A program made the position numbers and the translations under genes. Shown one piece after another: positions 1 through 5,853 of a stretch of 7,965 bases of DNA. Source of the stretch: Mailhella sp. (GTDB lineage: Bacteria; Desulfobacterota; Desulfovibrionia; Desulfovibrionales; Desulfovibrionaceae). The notes beneath the pieces are model-generated. The model saw only the letters and a list, made by a program, of their open reading frames with translations, did no database searches and had not been told where the DNA came from. Location: NCBI GenBank assembly GCA_017411945.1, contig JAFQPD010000156.1:1-7965 (forward strand). The letters are read 5' to 3'. Each line of letters begins with the position of its first letter. Position 1 is the first letter of the stretch.

Positions 1-38
1 GAAGGGAAGGAAACTTTTGGAAAAGTTTCCTTCCCTTC
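1..38. repeat. 18-bp perfect inverted repeat (hairpin element)
   Basis: Bases 1-18 are perfectly reverse-complementary to bases 21-38, with only GG between them, so the transcript of either strand folds into a very long hairpin with a tight loop. The arms are purine-only on one side except near the loop (GAAGGGAAGG then AAACTTTT). A related half-copy follows at about 50-70 (CCCTTCCTTC then AAAACTTTTT). G/A-rich elements of this kind followed by AAACTTTT are, from memory, common between genes in Desulfovibrio-like genomes; this was not checked by search. The element may extend left of the window. It could be a terminator of a gene outside the window or a dispersed intergenic repeat. Confidence 0.75.
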
Positions 39-77
39 CCCGCACCCCATCCCTTCCTTCAAAACTTTTTAATAACG

Positions 78-114
78 AAAGCCCCGGTCCGTTATGGATT
101 CCGGGGCTTTTCTT
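78..114. terminator. Bidirectional intrinsic terminator downstream of the XRE regulator
   Basis: AAAGCCCCGG (78-87) pairs with CCGGGGCTTT (101-110). The 13-base interior can pair further through TCC (88-90) and GGA (96-98). On the minus strand the stem is followed by a T-containing tract (CTTTCGTTATT), and on the plus strand by CTTTTCTT. It lies 8 bases past the stop codon of the minus-strand regulator, so it most likely ends that transcript. The stem sequence is almost the same as that of the terminator at 1116-1144. Confidence 0.75.
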
Positions 115-117
115 CGT

Positions 118-381
118 TTACTGGCGGGGAGATTCTTTCTGCAATGCCTTCATGCGGGCGACCACCTGCCGGAAAAATTCATCCGGCTCTACCTGCAAGG
201 CTTCGCACAGCGAAAATATGGCGTTCACCGTTGGCCTTTTCTCGCCCTGCTCTATCTCAAAAAGGTATTTTCGCTGCATCGCCGCAAAGTCCGCAAGCGC
301 AGACTTGCTCATGCCTCGCTCCAGGCGAAGCTTTTCGAGCACATGGGCTATGGATTCTGACAGAAATGGATACTCTCGCAT
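118..381 (-). CDS. Small XRE-family helix-turn-helix regulator
   Basis: This gene encodes an 87-residue protein that is essentially one Cro/C1-type DNA-binding domain. Residues 11-70 show the expected order: a first helix (IAHVLEKLRLERG), the helix-turn-helix pair (MSKSALADFAAMQRKYLFEIEQGEKRP, where YLFEIEQGEKRPT is the family hallmark at the recognition helix), then two packing helices (VNAIFSLCEALQ, EPDEFF). There is no sensor or oligomerisation domain, only a short charged tail. Proteins of this size usually act as dimeric repressors of their own gene and neighbours. It is transcribed divergently from the lipoprotein gene, which makes that gene the obvious candidate target, though this is inference. 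No Shine-Dalgarno sequence precedes the ATG. A GATACT hexamer at 390-395 on the same strand ends 8 bases before it, so the message could be leaderless. M24 is an alternative start but would remove the first helix. Confidence 0.88.
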   Translation of the reverse strand: MREYPFLSESIAHVLEKLRLERGMSKSALADFAAMQRKYLFEIEQGEKRPTVNAIFSLCEALQVEPDEFFRQVVARMKALQKESPRQ

Positions 382-460
382 ATGGTAAAAGTATCCAACA
401 CAGTTGACTTGATTTGAGTGCTATAATACCCAATTTATAAATTTCCTTCTGGAGTTCAGC
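382..460. promoter_or_regulatory. Divergent control region between XRE regulator and lipoprotein gene
   Basis: For the plus-strand lipoprotein gene there is an extended -10 element, TG-C-TATAAT (419-427), a perfect match to TGnTATAAT. TTGACT at 404-409 looks like a -35 box but leaves only 12 bases of spacing, so the extended -10 probably carries the promoter. GGAG at 451-454 is the ribosome binding site, 6 bases before the ATG. Candidate operator-like symmetries are CAAC-ACA-GTTG (396-406) and the perfect 12-base palindrome AATTTATAAATT (432-443), which lies just downstream of the -10 where a bound repressor would block transcription. Which, if either, is bound by the regulator cannot be told from sequence alone. 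Confidence 0.6.
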
Positions 461-1111
461 ATGAAAAAATACGTTCTTCCTGTCCTAGCCATGACTGCCC
501 TGCTCGCTTCCGGCTGTTCCTACAAGGCCCCGGTGGAGTCCGTGCAGAACATCAACGTCTATTCCTCTTATGAAGGAAAGATACATGGTGCGTTCGACCT
601 CATCGTCAACATCGACCCCGGACTGGCTAAGCGAGATATCAAGCCTACGTCCTACATCTGCGGCCTGCATCATTACCCTGTGGACGTTCAGGCTCCCGTC
701 AAAAGCTCTGTCTATTCCGCCACGGAAAAGATTTTCGAACAGATAAACGAGCGGTCCGACATCCCTTCCACTGAACGCATGGCTTCCGAGGACAAAGCAG
801 GCTACATCATCGTTCGGCTCAAAGAATTCGAGCCGAGCATTTCCTTCACGCCGGGCTTTTTCACCGATACCGCCCACGCCAGCTGTGAATCCGGCCTCGA
901 AGTAGAAATTCGCGACCGTCAGAACAGGAAGGTCTTCGAAACGGCCGTGAGCGGCAACCGCTCTTCCACTGGTGACGGCGGCATGCAATGCGGCGGCGGT
1001 GCCGATGTTCTGGCCGACGCCGTGCGAAAATCTTTCCGTGAAACGCTGGAACGCTACGCGGAACGCCTTTCCAACACGGCTAAGCTTCGCGAGCACTTCG
1101 CGGCGAAGTAA
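461..1111 (+). CDS. Outer-membrane-type lipoprotein of unknown function
   Basis: I do not recognise the family of this 216-residue protein. It begins with a classic lipoprotein signal peptide: KK, a hydrophobic stretch (residues 4-16) and lipobox LASGC (15-19), so Cys19 should be acylated. Ser at +2 gives no inner-membrane retention signal of the Asp type, so sorting to the outer membrane is likely by the enterobacterial rule. The mature part alternates beta-like segments (HGAFDLIVNI, AGYIIVRLKEFEP, SGLEVEIRDRQNRKVFETAVSG) with helical stretches (SATEKIFEQINER; a C-terminal helix at 181-205). This resembles small periplasmic alpha/beta lipoproteins in general. Three further Cys (67, 142, 177) could form one disulfide. 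Gly-rich GDGGMQCGGG (171-180) precedes the last helix. The start is fixed by GGAG 6 bases upstream. It is monocistronic, ends at the shared terminator 1116-1144, and may be controlled by the divergent XRE gene. Confidence 0.85.
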   Translation: MKKYVLPVLAMTALLASGCSYKAPVESVQNINVYSSYEGKIHGAFDLIVNIDPGLAKRDIKPTSYICGLHHYPVDVQAPVKSSVYSATEKIFEQINERSDIPSTERMASEDKAGYIIVRLKEFEPSISFTPGFFTDTAHASCESGLEVEIRDRQNRKVFETAVSGNRSSTGDGGMQCGGGADVLADAVRKSFRETLERYAERLSNTAKLREHFAAK

Positions 1112-1115
1112 ACAG

Positions 1116-1155
1116 AAGCCCCGGCTCACTTCGAACCGGGGCTTTCGTTTTGTCT
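1116..1155. terminator. Bidirectional terminator between convergent lipoprotein gene and rlpA
   Basis: AAGCCCCGG (1116-1124) pairs with CCGGGGCTT (1136-1144) around an 11-base loop. On the plus strand it starts 4 bases after the lipoprotein stop codon and is followed by TTCGTTTTGTCTT. On the minus strand, downstream of rlpA, it is followed by CTGTTT. The gap between the two genes is only 56 bases, so one hairpin serves both. Confidence 0.8.
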
Positions 1156-1167
1156 TCGATAGGTCTG

Positions 1168-1854
1168 CTACTTCGAGGCTACGGCGTTCACGGCGGGCTT
1201 CATGCTGCCTTTCTCGGCAAGCATGATGTTTGCGCCGGGGTGCGTGGTAGCCACGCGGATGAGTGCGCTCTGCGCGGCGTCAAAGGTGCGGAACGGGCCA
1301 AGGGCCATCACGCCTTTCCGAACGTGGAGCAGGCTGGCGGCATCGCTCATGCCAAGGCGGGTGAGGCGGGCTATCTGCCGCTGTATGGCCTTGCCGCTCG
1401 GCTCTTCGTCCTTCAGGCGCACGAAGAACTCATGCTTGTCGGAAAGCAGGCGTCCTGTCTTGTCGCCCACCACTTCTATGGCCACGCGAGTCACGCCCTT
1501 GCGCTTCATGCCAAGGCTGTCGGCCGCGGCGTAGGAAAGGTCGATGATGCGCCGCCTCTTGTACGGGCCGCGGTCGTTGATGCGCACGACAAGGCTTTTG
1601 CCGATGTCCTTGCGAGTGACTTTGACCAGCGTGCCCAGCGGTATGGTCTTGTGGGCGGCCGTCATGGCGAACATGTCGTAGGCTTCGCCGTTGGCCGTCA
1701 CCTTGCCGTGATGCCATGAGCCGTACCAGGAGGCTATGCCGCTCTGCCGGAAAGGTTTCTCGGCGCGGGCCTCGGCGGGCGCAGGGCTGAAGCACAGAGC
1801 AAGGAGCAGGGCTCCTATGAACGCCGGAAAAACTCGGCGGAAAAATAAGATCAT
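1168..1854 (-). CDS. rlpA: Septal lytic transglycosylase RlpA with C-terminal SPOR domain
   Basis: RlpA cleaves the glycan strands of peptidoglycan that have lost their stem peptides, helping daughter cells separate; it acts in the periplasm at the septum. In this 228-residue protein a Sec signal peptide (about 1-29: basic FFRR, hydrophobic core, cleavage near APAEA-RA) is followed by a double-psi beta-barrel domain (about 38-130). That domain carries SGIASWYG (38-45), ANGEAYD (54-60), TAAH (65-68), RINDRGP (91-97) and RIIDLSYAAADSLG (102-115). E57, D60 and H68 have the same spacing as the catalytic residues known for Pseudomonas aeruginosa RlpA (E120, D123, H131). The C-terminal region (about 142-215, with GPFRTFDAAQSAL at 186-198) looks like a SPOR domain, which binds denuded glycan at the division site. 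Cys21 (LALC) is not a good lipobox, so this copy is probably soluble or signal-anchored rather than a lipoprotein. GGAG at 1860-1863 lies 5 bases before the ATG. Confidence 0.93.
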   Translation of the reverse strand: MILFFRRVFPAFIGALLLALCFSPAPAEARAEKPFRQSGIASWYGSWHHGKVTANGEAYDMFAMTAAHKTIPLGTLVKVTRKDIGKSLVVRINDRGPYKRRRIIDLSYAAADSLGMKRKGVTRVAIEVVGDKTGRLLSDKHEFFVRLKDEEPSGKAIQRQIARLTRLGMSDAASLLHVRKGVMALGPFRTFDAAQSALIRVATTHPGANIMLAEKGSMKPAVNAVASK

Positions 1855-1933
1855 GCATACTCCGGTGAAGGCGTCCGCGCCTTTATCGAACGGTTTTCCG
1901 AACGGCGCGGGAGCGTGATCGCTCAGGGTATAA

Positions 1934-1969
1934 CTTTTTCAGTATCGCACCCTAACGAAAACCTGTCAA
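1934..1969 (-). promoter_or_regulatory. Near-consensus sigma-70 promoter for rlpA
   Basis: On the minus strand TTGACA (1969-1964) is followed by exactly 17 bases and GATACT (1946-1941). The expected start of transcription is near 1934, giving an untranslated leader of about 80 bases before the rlpA ATG at 1854. The leader begins close to a small hairpin, GAGCG-TGAT-CGCTC (1911-1924). The -35 box matches the consensus at all six positions, the -10 at four of six with the key A and final T kept. Confidence 0.75.
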
Positions 1970-2045
1970 GCCACCATGCAAAACCCCTTGATTACACTGC
2001 AATCTTTCTGCTCTGCATGCAATTTTTGAAAAACACGCTCTACGC

Positions 2046-2097
2046 TTGCGCCTCCGGCTGGGCCATACTAATATGCCCTGCAACGATAAAATCAGGA
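2046..2097 (+). promoter_or_regulatory. Promoter and ribosome binding site of the 1030-residue protein gene
   Basis: TTGCGC (2046-2051), 17 bases, then TAATAT (2069-2074) forms a plausible sigma-70 promoter with transcription starting near 2081. AGGA (2094-2097) is 6 bases before the ATG at 2104. This supports 2104 as the start codon rather than the in-frame ATG 189 bases upstream at 1915, which would place both this promoter and the rlpA promoter inside coding sequence. The remainder of the 1855-2103 intergenic region shows an 8-base palindrome TGCATGCA (2014-2021) and nothing else I can interpret. Confidence 0.55.
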
Positions 2098-2103
2098 CAT
2101 GCC

Positions 2104-5100
2104 ATGACTTCGCATTACCCCTACTACGACCCCGAGGACTACCAGCTCCTCGCCATGATAAGCCAGACTGTCAAGAAAAACCGGAGCGGCCAGTCGCGCC
2201 TTATGTCCAAGCTCAGCCCCAACGGCATCATCGAGCTTGCCGACCCCATAGAACTGCGCATGGCCTCGGCCGTCCTTCGTCTTCTGGATACTCTGGAACA
2301 GGGCAAGGCCGACGAACGCCTCTGGGCTCTGGCCGCCCTGCACGACGAAGTGCTCGTCATGTCGCGCACCTTCCTTCGCATCAACACGGGCCGCGTGCTC
2401 GTGCAGATTATGAAGGAGCTTGTGCGTTCCAAGGGCGACTTCGAAGCCCAGCTCCGCCTCGCCCACGACTTCCGCCAAGCCTCCACCGGCCGCCATTCCG
2501 TAGTGCGCCGCCTCCTGCACCGCTATTTCATGCTGGAAATGCCGGAAGACTGGACGCAGGCCGTGTTCGACAACCATGTGCACGACGCGAACACCAAGGG
2601 CCGCAAGAACGCAACGCACCTCATCATGGATGCATGGCTCAAGGGCATACGCTACCTCACTGTCATCTACTACAACTACGTTTCGCCCGAAGCCGCCAAC
2701 GAGCTCCTGCGCGCCGCCGAGATCATGGGCATGCATGTGCGCATAGGGCTGCTTTTCCATGCCCCGTTCCGCGGACGATTCGTGGACCTCATATGGATCC
2801 CTCGCAACGTCACCAACGCCGAAGACTTCCTCGACTTCCTCGGCAAGCCCGACATAGCCCGGCTGATGAAGGAAGGCCGTTCGGCCACGCGCTGGCTGGA
2901 ACGCCGCATACTGCACATACTCGACCTGTGGAACGAAACGGAACGCATGCGCCTTGCCCCCCTCATCGGCGGCACGGCCGACCCGCTGGACGCAGGCGAA
3001 TTCATGGCCTTCGTAGGAAGCGGCCAGGCCTCGCTCCAGCATCTGGCGGAATTCATCCACAAAAAGATATTCCCCTTCATGGAGAAGCGCGCCGCCAGCC
3101 TGCGCGAAACTCTCGCCTCGCCCGAACTTTCCGAAGGCCGCCGCATCGAAGCGCAGGCCTCGCTGGAAACGCTGGACAGCTTCACCGTCGAAGCCGTGCT
3201 CGCCCGCCTCAACGACCCGCACCTCTGCCCGGAATCGGCGCATCTGCAGAATTCCTGCGATTCTCGCGACTGCCCGGAACTTCTGAGCTATTCTCCCTAC
3301 GAGCTGCTCCAGAAGCTGGACGGGCTCTACCCCAGCGCCCGCGTAGTGCTGAACCTTGCCAAACTCTCCACGGAAGACGTGCTGGAACTGCTCTGGGACT
3401 GCAAGGGCGGAATCACGCACCTTGAACTCTTCAACTTCAAGGACTGGCAGAACGGCGACATGGAGCCCATACAGCAGATAAGCGAGCTCCAGCATGCCAT
3501 AAACGACGGCTCCGTTCCGCGCCTCAAGCATATCATCCTCTCCATGCTGCGCGGCATTGCCCACGGCCTGCACGATGCCGAAGCCCAAAGCATCCATGAG
3601 CCTGCCGTGAACGATTCCCCCCGCGTGCGCAAGATGCGCGTCATACTGCAGAACCTGCCCGTGTTCTGCAGCTATTACCGCACTTCCAAGCTCCGCACTT
3701 CGCTGGGAACGGACTCCACCAGCCGCCCCGGCTCCCGCTTCGGCATGGGCCTGGCCTACCCCGAGACCCTTCCCCGCCGTGCCCGCCGCGAGCTGGACGA
3801 CACCGGCCGCTCCGCCCACCTGCTCCTGCCCATACGCACGGAGCTGAAGGAACAGATAACCTATACTTCCGGCCTCAGCGACGAAGAGGCCACCCCCCTC
3901 ATCCTCTTCCTGCGCCGCCTGCCCGGCATGCGCCACTTCAGGCAGCATAAGAAGAAGGAATGGAAAGCCTTCTCAAGGAATTCCGTGGTCTGCAACGAAG
4001 GCCGCTGCAGCATAGCCACCAGCAAGGATTCCGCCAGCGGCAACATCATCACGCTGGGCGGCAACGACAAGATATTCTCCAACGGCTTCCGCCCCACGGC
4101 AGATGAAGAGCGCAGCGTGGGCAAGCGCATGCATTACCTGAACTCGCGCATCACCAATGCCATGCGCTTCCTCATAGGCTTCCTGCCGGCCTTCTTCTCC
4201 TTCTTCTTCACACAGGCGGGCATGCTGGCATGGCTGGGCGCGCCTCTGTGGTTTCTCATCTCCGCTGTGCGCAACATCGTGCAGTCAGTGCTGGGCAACG
4301 GCGGCTGGCACCGCTCCTCCCTCCTGCACTGGAAAAGCTATGTGACGTGGACGAACGTCTACACCTCGCTCATGTACAACGGCCTTGCCGTCGTCCTCCT
4401 CGAACCCATACTGCGCTGGAAGGTCCTGCAGATGGGCATGGGCTGGAACATCGTAACGGCTCCAGTGGCCACCTACCTCGTGCTCGGCCTGGCCTGCGGC
4501 CTGTTCAAAATGGGTACGCACGCCCTGCAGGGCTTCTCGCCCCGCAGCCTGTATATAGACGCCCTCTGCACCCTGATATCCCTGCCGCTCATCCTGCTCG
4601 TGCACGCCGTCCTTCTGGGGGCGGCAGGCATGCTCCATCACGACGCCTCCGCCCTCATCCCCTTCACCGTCTTCGTGGTGAAGCTGGTCTCCGACTTCGC
4701 CGTGGGCGTGGCCGACGGCATCTTCGACCGCGACCGCAACCTTCGCCTGCGCATGACGGACTACCGCAGCCGCCTGAAGAACGCCCTCACGCTCTACAGC
4801 CGCCTTGAAGCCATGTTCCCCGAAAAGAACGTGCTGAACATGCTCTCGAACCCTACCGAGCTCCTGAACACTCTGGAAAAGCGCGACCCGCAGCTCAGGC
4901 TCGACCTCGTCATCAATGCTCTGGACCTCATGTACTTCTGGTTCTACCAGCCCCGCGCCAACTATGCCCTCCTGCATCACCTGCGCCGCTTCTCCAAGAG
5001 TGAAAAGCTGGTGCTCCTGCGCATGCAGGAAGTACTGCGCCTTGAAAAGCTGGTGAGCCAGCTCCTCCTTCAGGGCCTGGTAGGCGAGAACTTCTCCGGG

Positions 5101-5196
5101 CCGCTCTCCTTCTATGTGGCCAACTGCCAGGATTATCTGCACCAGATACGCGTAGCCGTGCTCGGGAAACGAACGGAAAAAGCCCTCGACCGCTGA
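2104..5196 (+). CDS. Large membrane protein: PHP/TIM-barrel-like N-terminal half, multi-span C-terminal region
   Basis: I do not recognise this 1030-residue protein as a named family. Residues 1-150 are mostly helical. Residues 153-235 read like the start of a PHP-type or similar metal-dependent barrel: FDNHVHD (155-161, HxH at 158-160), a helix ending WLKGI, strand RYLTVIYYNYV, helix SPEAANELLRAAEIMGM, then strands HVRIGLLFHA and FVDLIWIPR. Residues 412-445 (ARVVLNLAKLSTEDVLELLWDCKGGITHLELFN) look like further strand-helix-strand units of the same barrel. The Asp-His and Glu motifs of true PHP enzymes are not evident, so it may be degenerate. About six hydrophobic segments follow, near 688-706, 708-726, 755-770, 782-801, 819-843 and 850-870, then a helical cytoplasmic-looking tail (880-1030). 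Cys pairs occur at 385/390 and 630/635 (CNEGRC). With no signal peptide, the N-terminal half is probably cytoplasmic. It is monocistronic, and codon use matches its neighbours. The CDS is certain; the function is unknown. Confidence 0.9.
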   Translation: MTSHYPYYDPEDYQLLAMISQTVKKNRSGQSRLMSKLSPNGIIELADPIELRMASAVLRLLDTLEQGKADERLWALAALHDEVLVMSRTFLRINTGRVLVQIMKELVRSKGDFEAQLRLAHDFRQASTGRHSVVRRLLHRYFMLEMPEDWTQAVFDNHVHDANTKGRKNATHLIMDAWLKGIRYLTVIYYNYVSPEAANELLRAAEIMGMHVRIGLLFHAPFRGRFVDLIWIPRNVTNAEDFLDFLGKPDIARLMKEGRSATRWLERRILHILDLWNETERMRLAPLIGGTADPLDAGEFMAFVGSGQASLQHLAEFIHKKIFPFMEKRAASLRETLASPELSEGRRIEAQASLETLDSFTVEAVLARLNDPHLCPESAHLQNSCDSRDCPELLSYSPYELLQKLDGLYPSARVVLNLAKLSTEDVLELLWDCKGGITHLELFNFKDWQNGDMEPIQQISELQHAINDGSVPRLKHIILSMLRGIAHGLHDAEAQSIHEPAVNDSPRVRKMRVILQNLPVFCSYYRTSKLRTSLGTDSTSRPGSRFGMGLAYPETLPRRARRELDDTGRSAHLLLPIRTELKEQITYTSGLSDEEATPLILFLRRLPGMRHFRQHKKKEWKAFSRNSVVCNEGRCSIATSKDSASGNIITLGGNDKIFSNGFRPTADEERSVGKRMHYLNSRITNAMRFLIGFLPAFFSFFFTQAGMLAWLGAPLWFLISAVRNIVQSVLGNGGWHRSSLLHWKSYVTWTNVYTSLMYNGLAVVLLEPILRWKVLQMGMGWNIVTAPVATYLVLGLACGLFKMGTHALQGFSPRSLYIDALCTLISLPLILLVHAVLLGAAGMLHHDASALIPFTVFVVKLVSDFAVGVADGIFDRDRNLRLRMTDYRSRLKNALTLYSRLEAMFPEKNVLNMLSNPTELLNTLEKRDPQLRLDLVINALDLMYFWFYQPRANYALLHHLRRFSKSEKLVLLRMQEVLRLEKLVSQLLLQGLVGENFSGPLSFYVANCQDYLHQIRVAVLGKRTEKALDR

Positions 5197-5213
5197 CACT
5201 CTCCCAGAAACAG

Positions 5214-5260
5214 GAACGCTCCGCCAAGTCACTTCGACCTGACGGAGCGTTCTTCTTTTT
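5214..5260. terminator. Strong terminator between the convergent large gene and trmL
   Basis: GAACGCTCCG (5214-5223) pairs perfectly with CGGAGCGTTC (5243-5252). The interior AAGTC/GACCT can lengthen the stem imperfectly. On the plus strand it is followed at once by TTCTTTTT, a good U-tract, 18 bases after the stop codon of the large gene. On the minus strand the tract after the stem is weaker (CTGTTTCT), but the hairpin lies just downstream of the trmL stop and probably serves both. Confidence 0.85.
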
Positions 5261-5278
5261 CAGCAAGGGACCATGTCC

Positions 5279-5743
5279 CTATCCCCACGCCTCCAGCGCG
5301 CCGGTCCCGGCCAGCGCGAAATACAGGACTATGCCTGCAGAGGTGGAAAGGTTGAGGCTGCGGATACAGTTCCGGGTAGGGATGCGCACGCGATGAGAGG
5401 AGAGCTCCAGAACTTCCGGCGGCAGCCCTGTGGATTCCGGCCCGAAGAGGAGACTGTCTTCCGGCGAGAAGGCGAAACGGTGCACGGGCTCGCCGCCCCT
5501 CGCGCTGGTGCAGACCAGCCTGCGGCCCGTTCCGTCGGCTTCAAGATACGCCTCGAGAGAAGGCCAGACCTTCCAGTCCACATGCGGCCAGTAGTCGAGA
5601 CCGGCGCGCTTCAGATGCTTGTCATCGATGACGAAGCCCAGCGGCTCGATGAGGTGGAGCTGAACGCCCGTACCGGCGCAGAGCCGGGCCACGTTGCCGG
5701 TGTTCGGCGGGATTTCCGGGTGGTAGAGAACGATATGAATCAT
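5279..5743 (-). CDS. trmL: tRNA (cytidine/uridine-34-2'-O)-methyltransferase TrmL
   Basis: TrmL uses S-adenosylmethionine to methylate the ribose of the wobble base (C34/U34) in the two tRNA-Leu isoacceptors CmAA and cmnm5UmAA in E. coli. It is a small SPOUT-class enzyme working as a dimer with a trefoil knot. This 154-residue protein matches the family's usual length and its motifs: HPEIPPNTGNVARLCAGTG (8-26), LIEPLGF (31-37), DDKHLKRAGLDYW (40-52), LLFGPESTGLP (98-108) and IPTRNCIRSLNLSTSAGIVLY (121-141). The last is the knot and cofactor-binding region. After Tyr141 most homologues have Glu-Ala (YEA); here it is Phe-Ala. The start is supported by AGGA (5748-5751) 4 bases before the ATG. 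A 110-base gap with two hairpins separates it from the upstream small gene on the same strand, so it may be read through from that gene's promoter or have its own, which I could not identify. Confidence 0.93.
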   Translation of the reverse strand: MIHIVLYHPEIPPNTGNVARLCAGTGVQLHLIEPLGFVIDDKHLKRAGLDYWPHVDWKVWPSLEAYLEADGTGRRLVCTSARGGEPVHRFAFSPEDSLLFGPESTGLPPEVLELSSHRVRIPTRNCIRSLNLSTSAGIVLYFALAGTGALEAWG

Positions 5744-5782
5744 GTCATCCTACAAAAAAACGCCCCCGCCTGAAGCAGAGAC

Positions 5783-5812
5783 GCCAGAAAAGACGGCGGG
5801 AAGCCCCGCCGC
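5783..5812 (-). terminator. Terminator downstream of the 31-codon gene
   Basis: On the minus strand CGGCGGG (5811-5805) pairs with CCCGCCG (5800-5794) around a 4-base loop (5801-5804), followed by TCTTTTCT. This is a compact GC-rich hairpin with a usable U-tract and lies about 40 bases past the stop codon of the small gene. A further G-rich stretch and seven T (minus strand, 5770-5754) follow before the trmL ribosome binding site; that G-rich stretch could pair with the second arm of this hairpin in an alternative fold. Confidence 0.6.
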
Positions 5813-5832
5813 CCTCTATTCACGTCCGCAGA

Positions 5833-5848
5833 GGCCGGGAGACCGGCC
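5833..5848. other. Small perfect hairpin just after the 31-codon gene
   Basis: GGCCGG (5833-5838) and CCGGCC (5843-5848) form a perfect 6-bp stem with loop GAGA on the plus strand (a GNRA tetraloop) or TCTC on the minus strand. It starts 5 bases after the stop codon of the small minus-strand gene and has no U-tract. It may be a 3' stabilising structure or the first of two tandem stop signals with the hairpin at 5794-5811. Confidence 0.45.
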
Positions 5849-5853
5849 AGCGA

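Noticed and set aside
415..422. GAGTGCTA resembling half of a CIRCE (HrcA) element
   Set aside because: The other half (TTAGCACTC) is not present 9 bases upstream, so this is a chance match within the extended -10 promoter.
1975..2028. 17-codon plus-strand frame in the intergenic region (MQNPLITLQSFCSACNF)
   Set aside because: No Shine-Dalgarno sequence, overlaps the rlpA promoter area, and is of a length expected by chance.
1915..2103. N-terminal extension of the large protein by 63 residues from an ATG at 1915
   Set aside because: The stretch contains promoters on both strands, has a different base composition from the gene body and lacks a ribosome binding site, whereas ATG 2104 has AGGA 6 bases upstream.
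2092..3948. Long minus-strand frame (618 residues) opposite the large gene
   Set aside because: It is a shadow of a GC-rich gene with strong third-position bias; its Val/Gly/Ala/Glu/His-rich translation has no domain logic, and the plus frame carries coherent structure.
5273..5773. Plus-strand frame of 166 residues opposite trmL
   Set aside because: trmL on the minus strand has full family motifs; the plus frame has no ribosome binding site or recognisable pattern.
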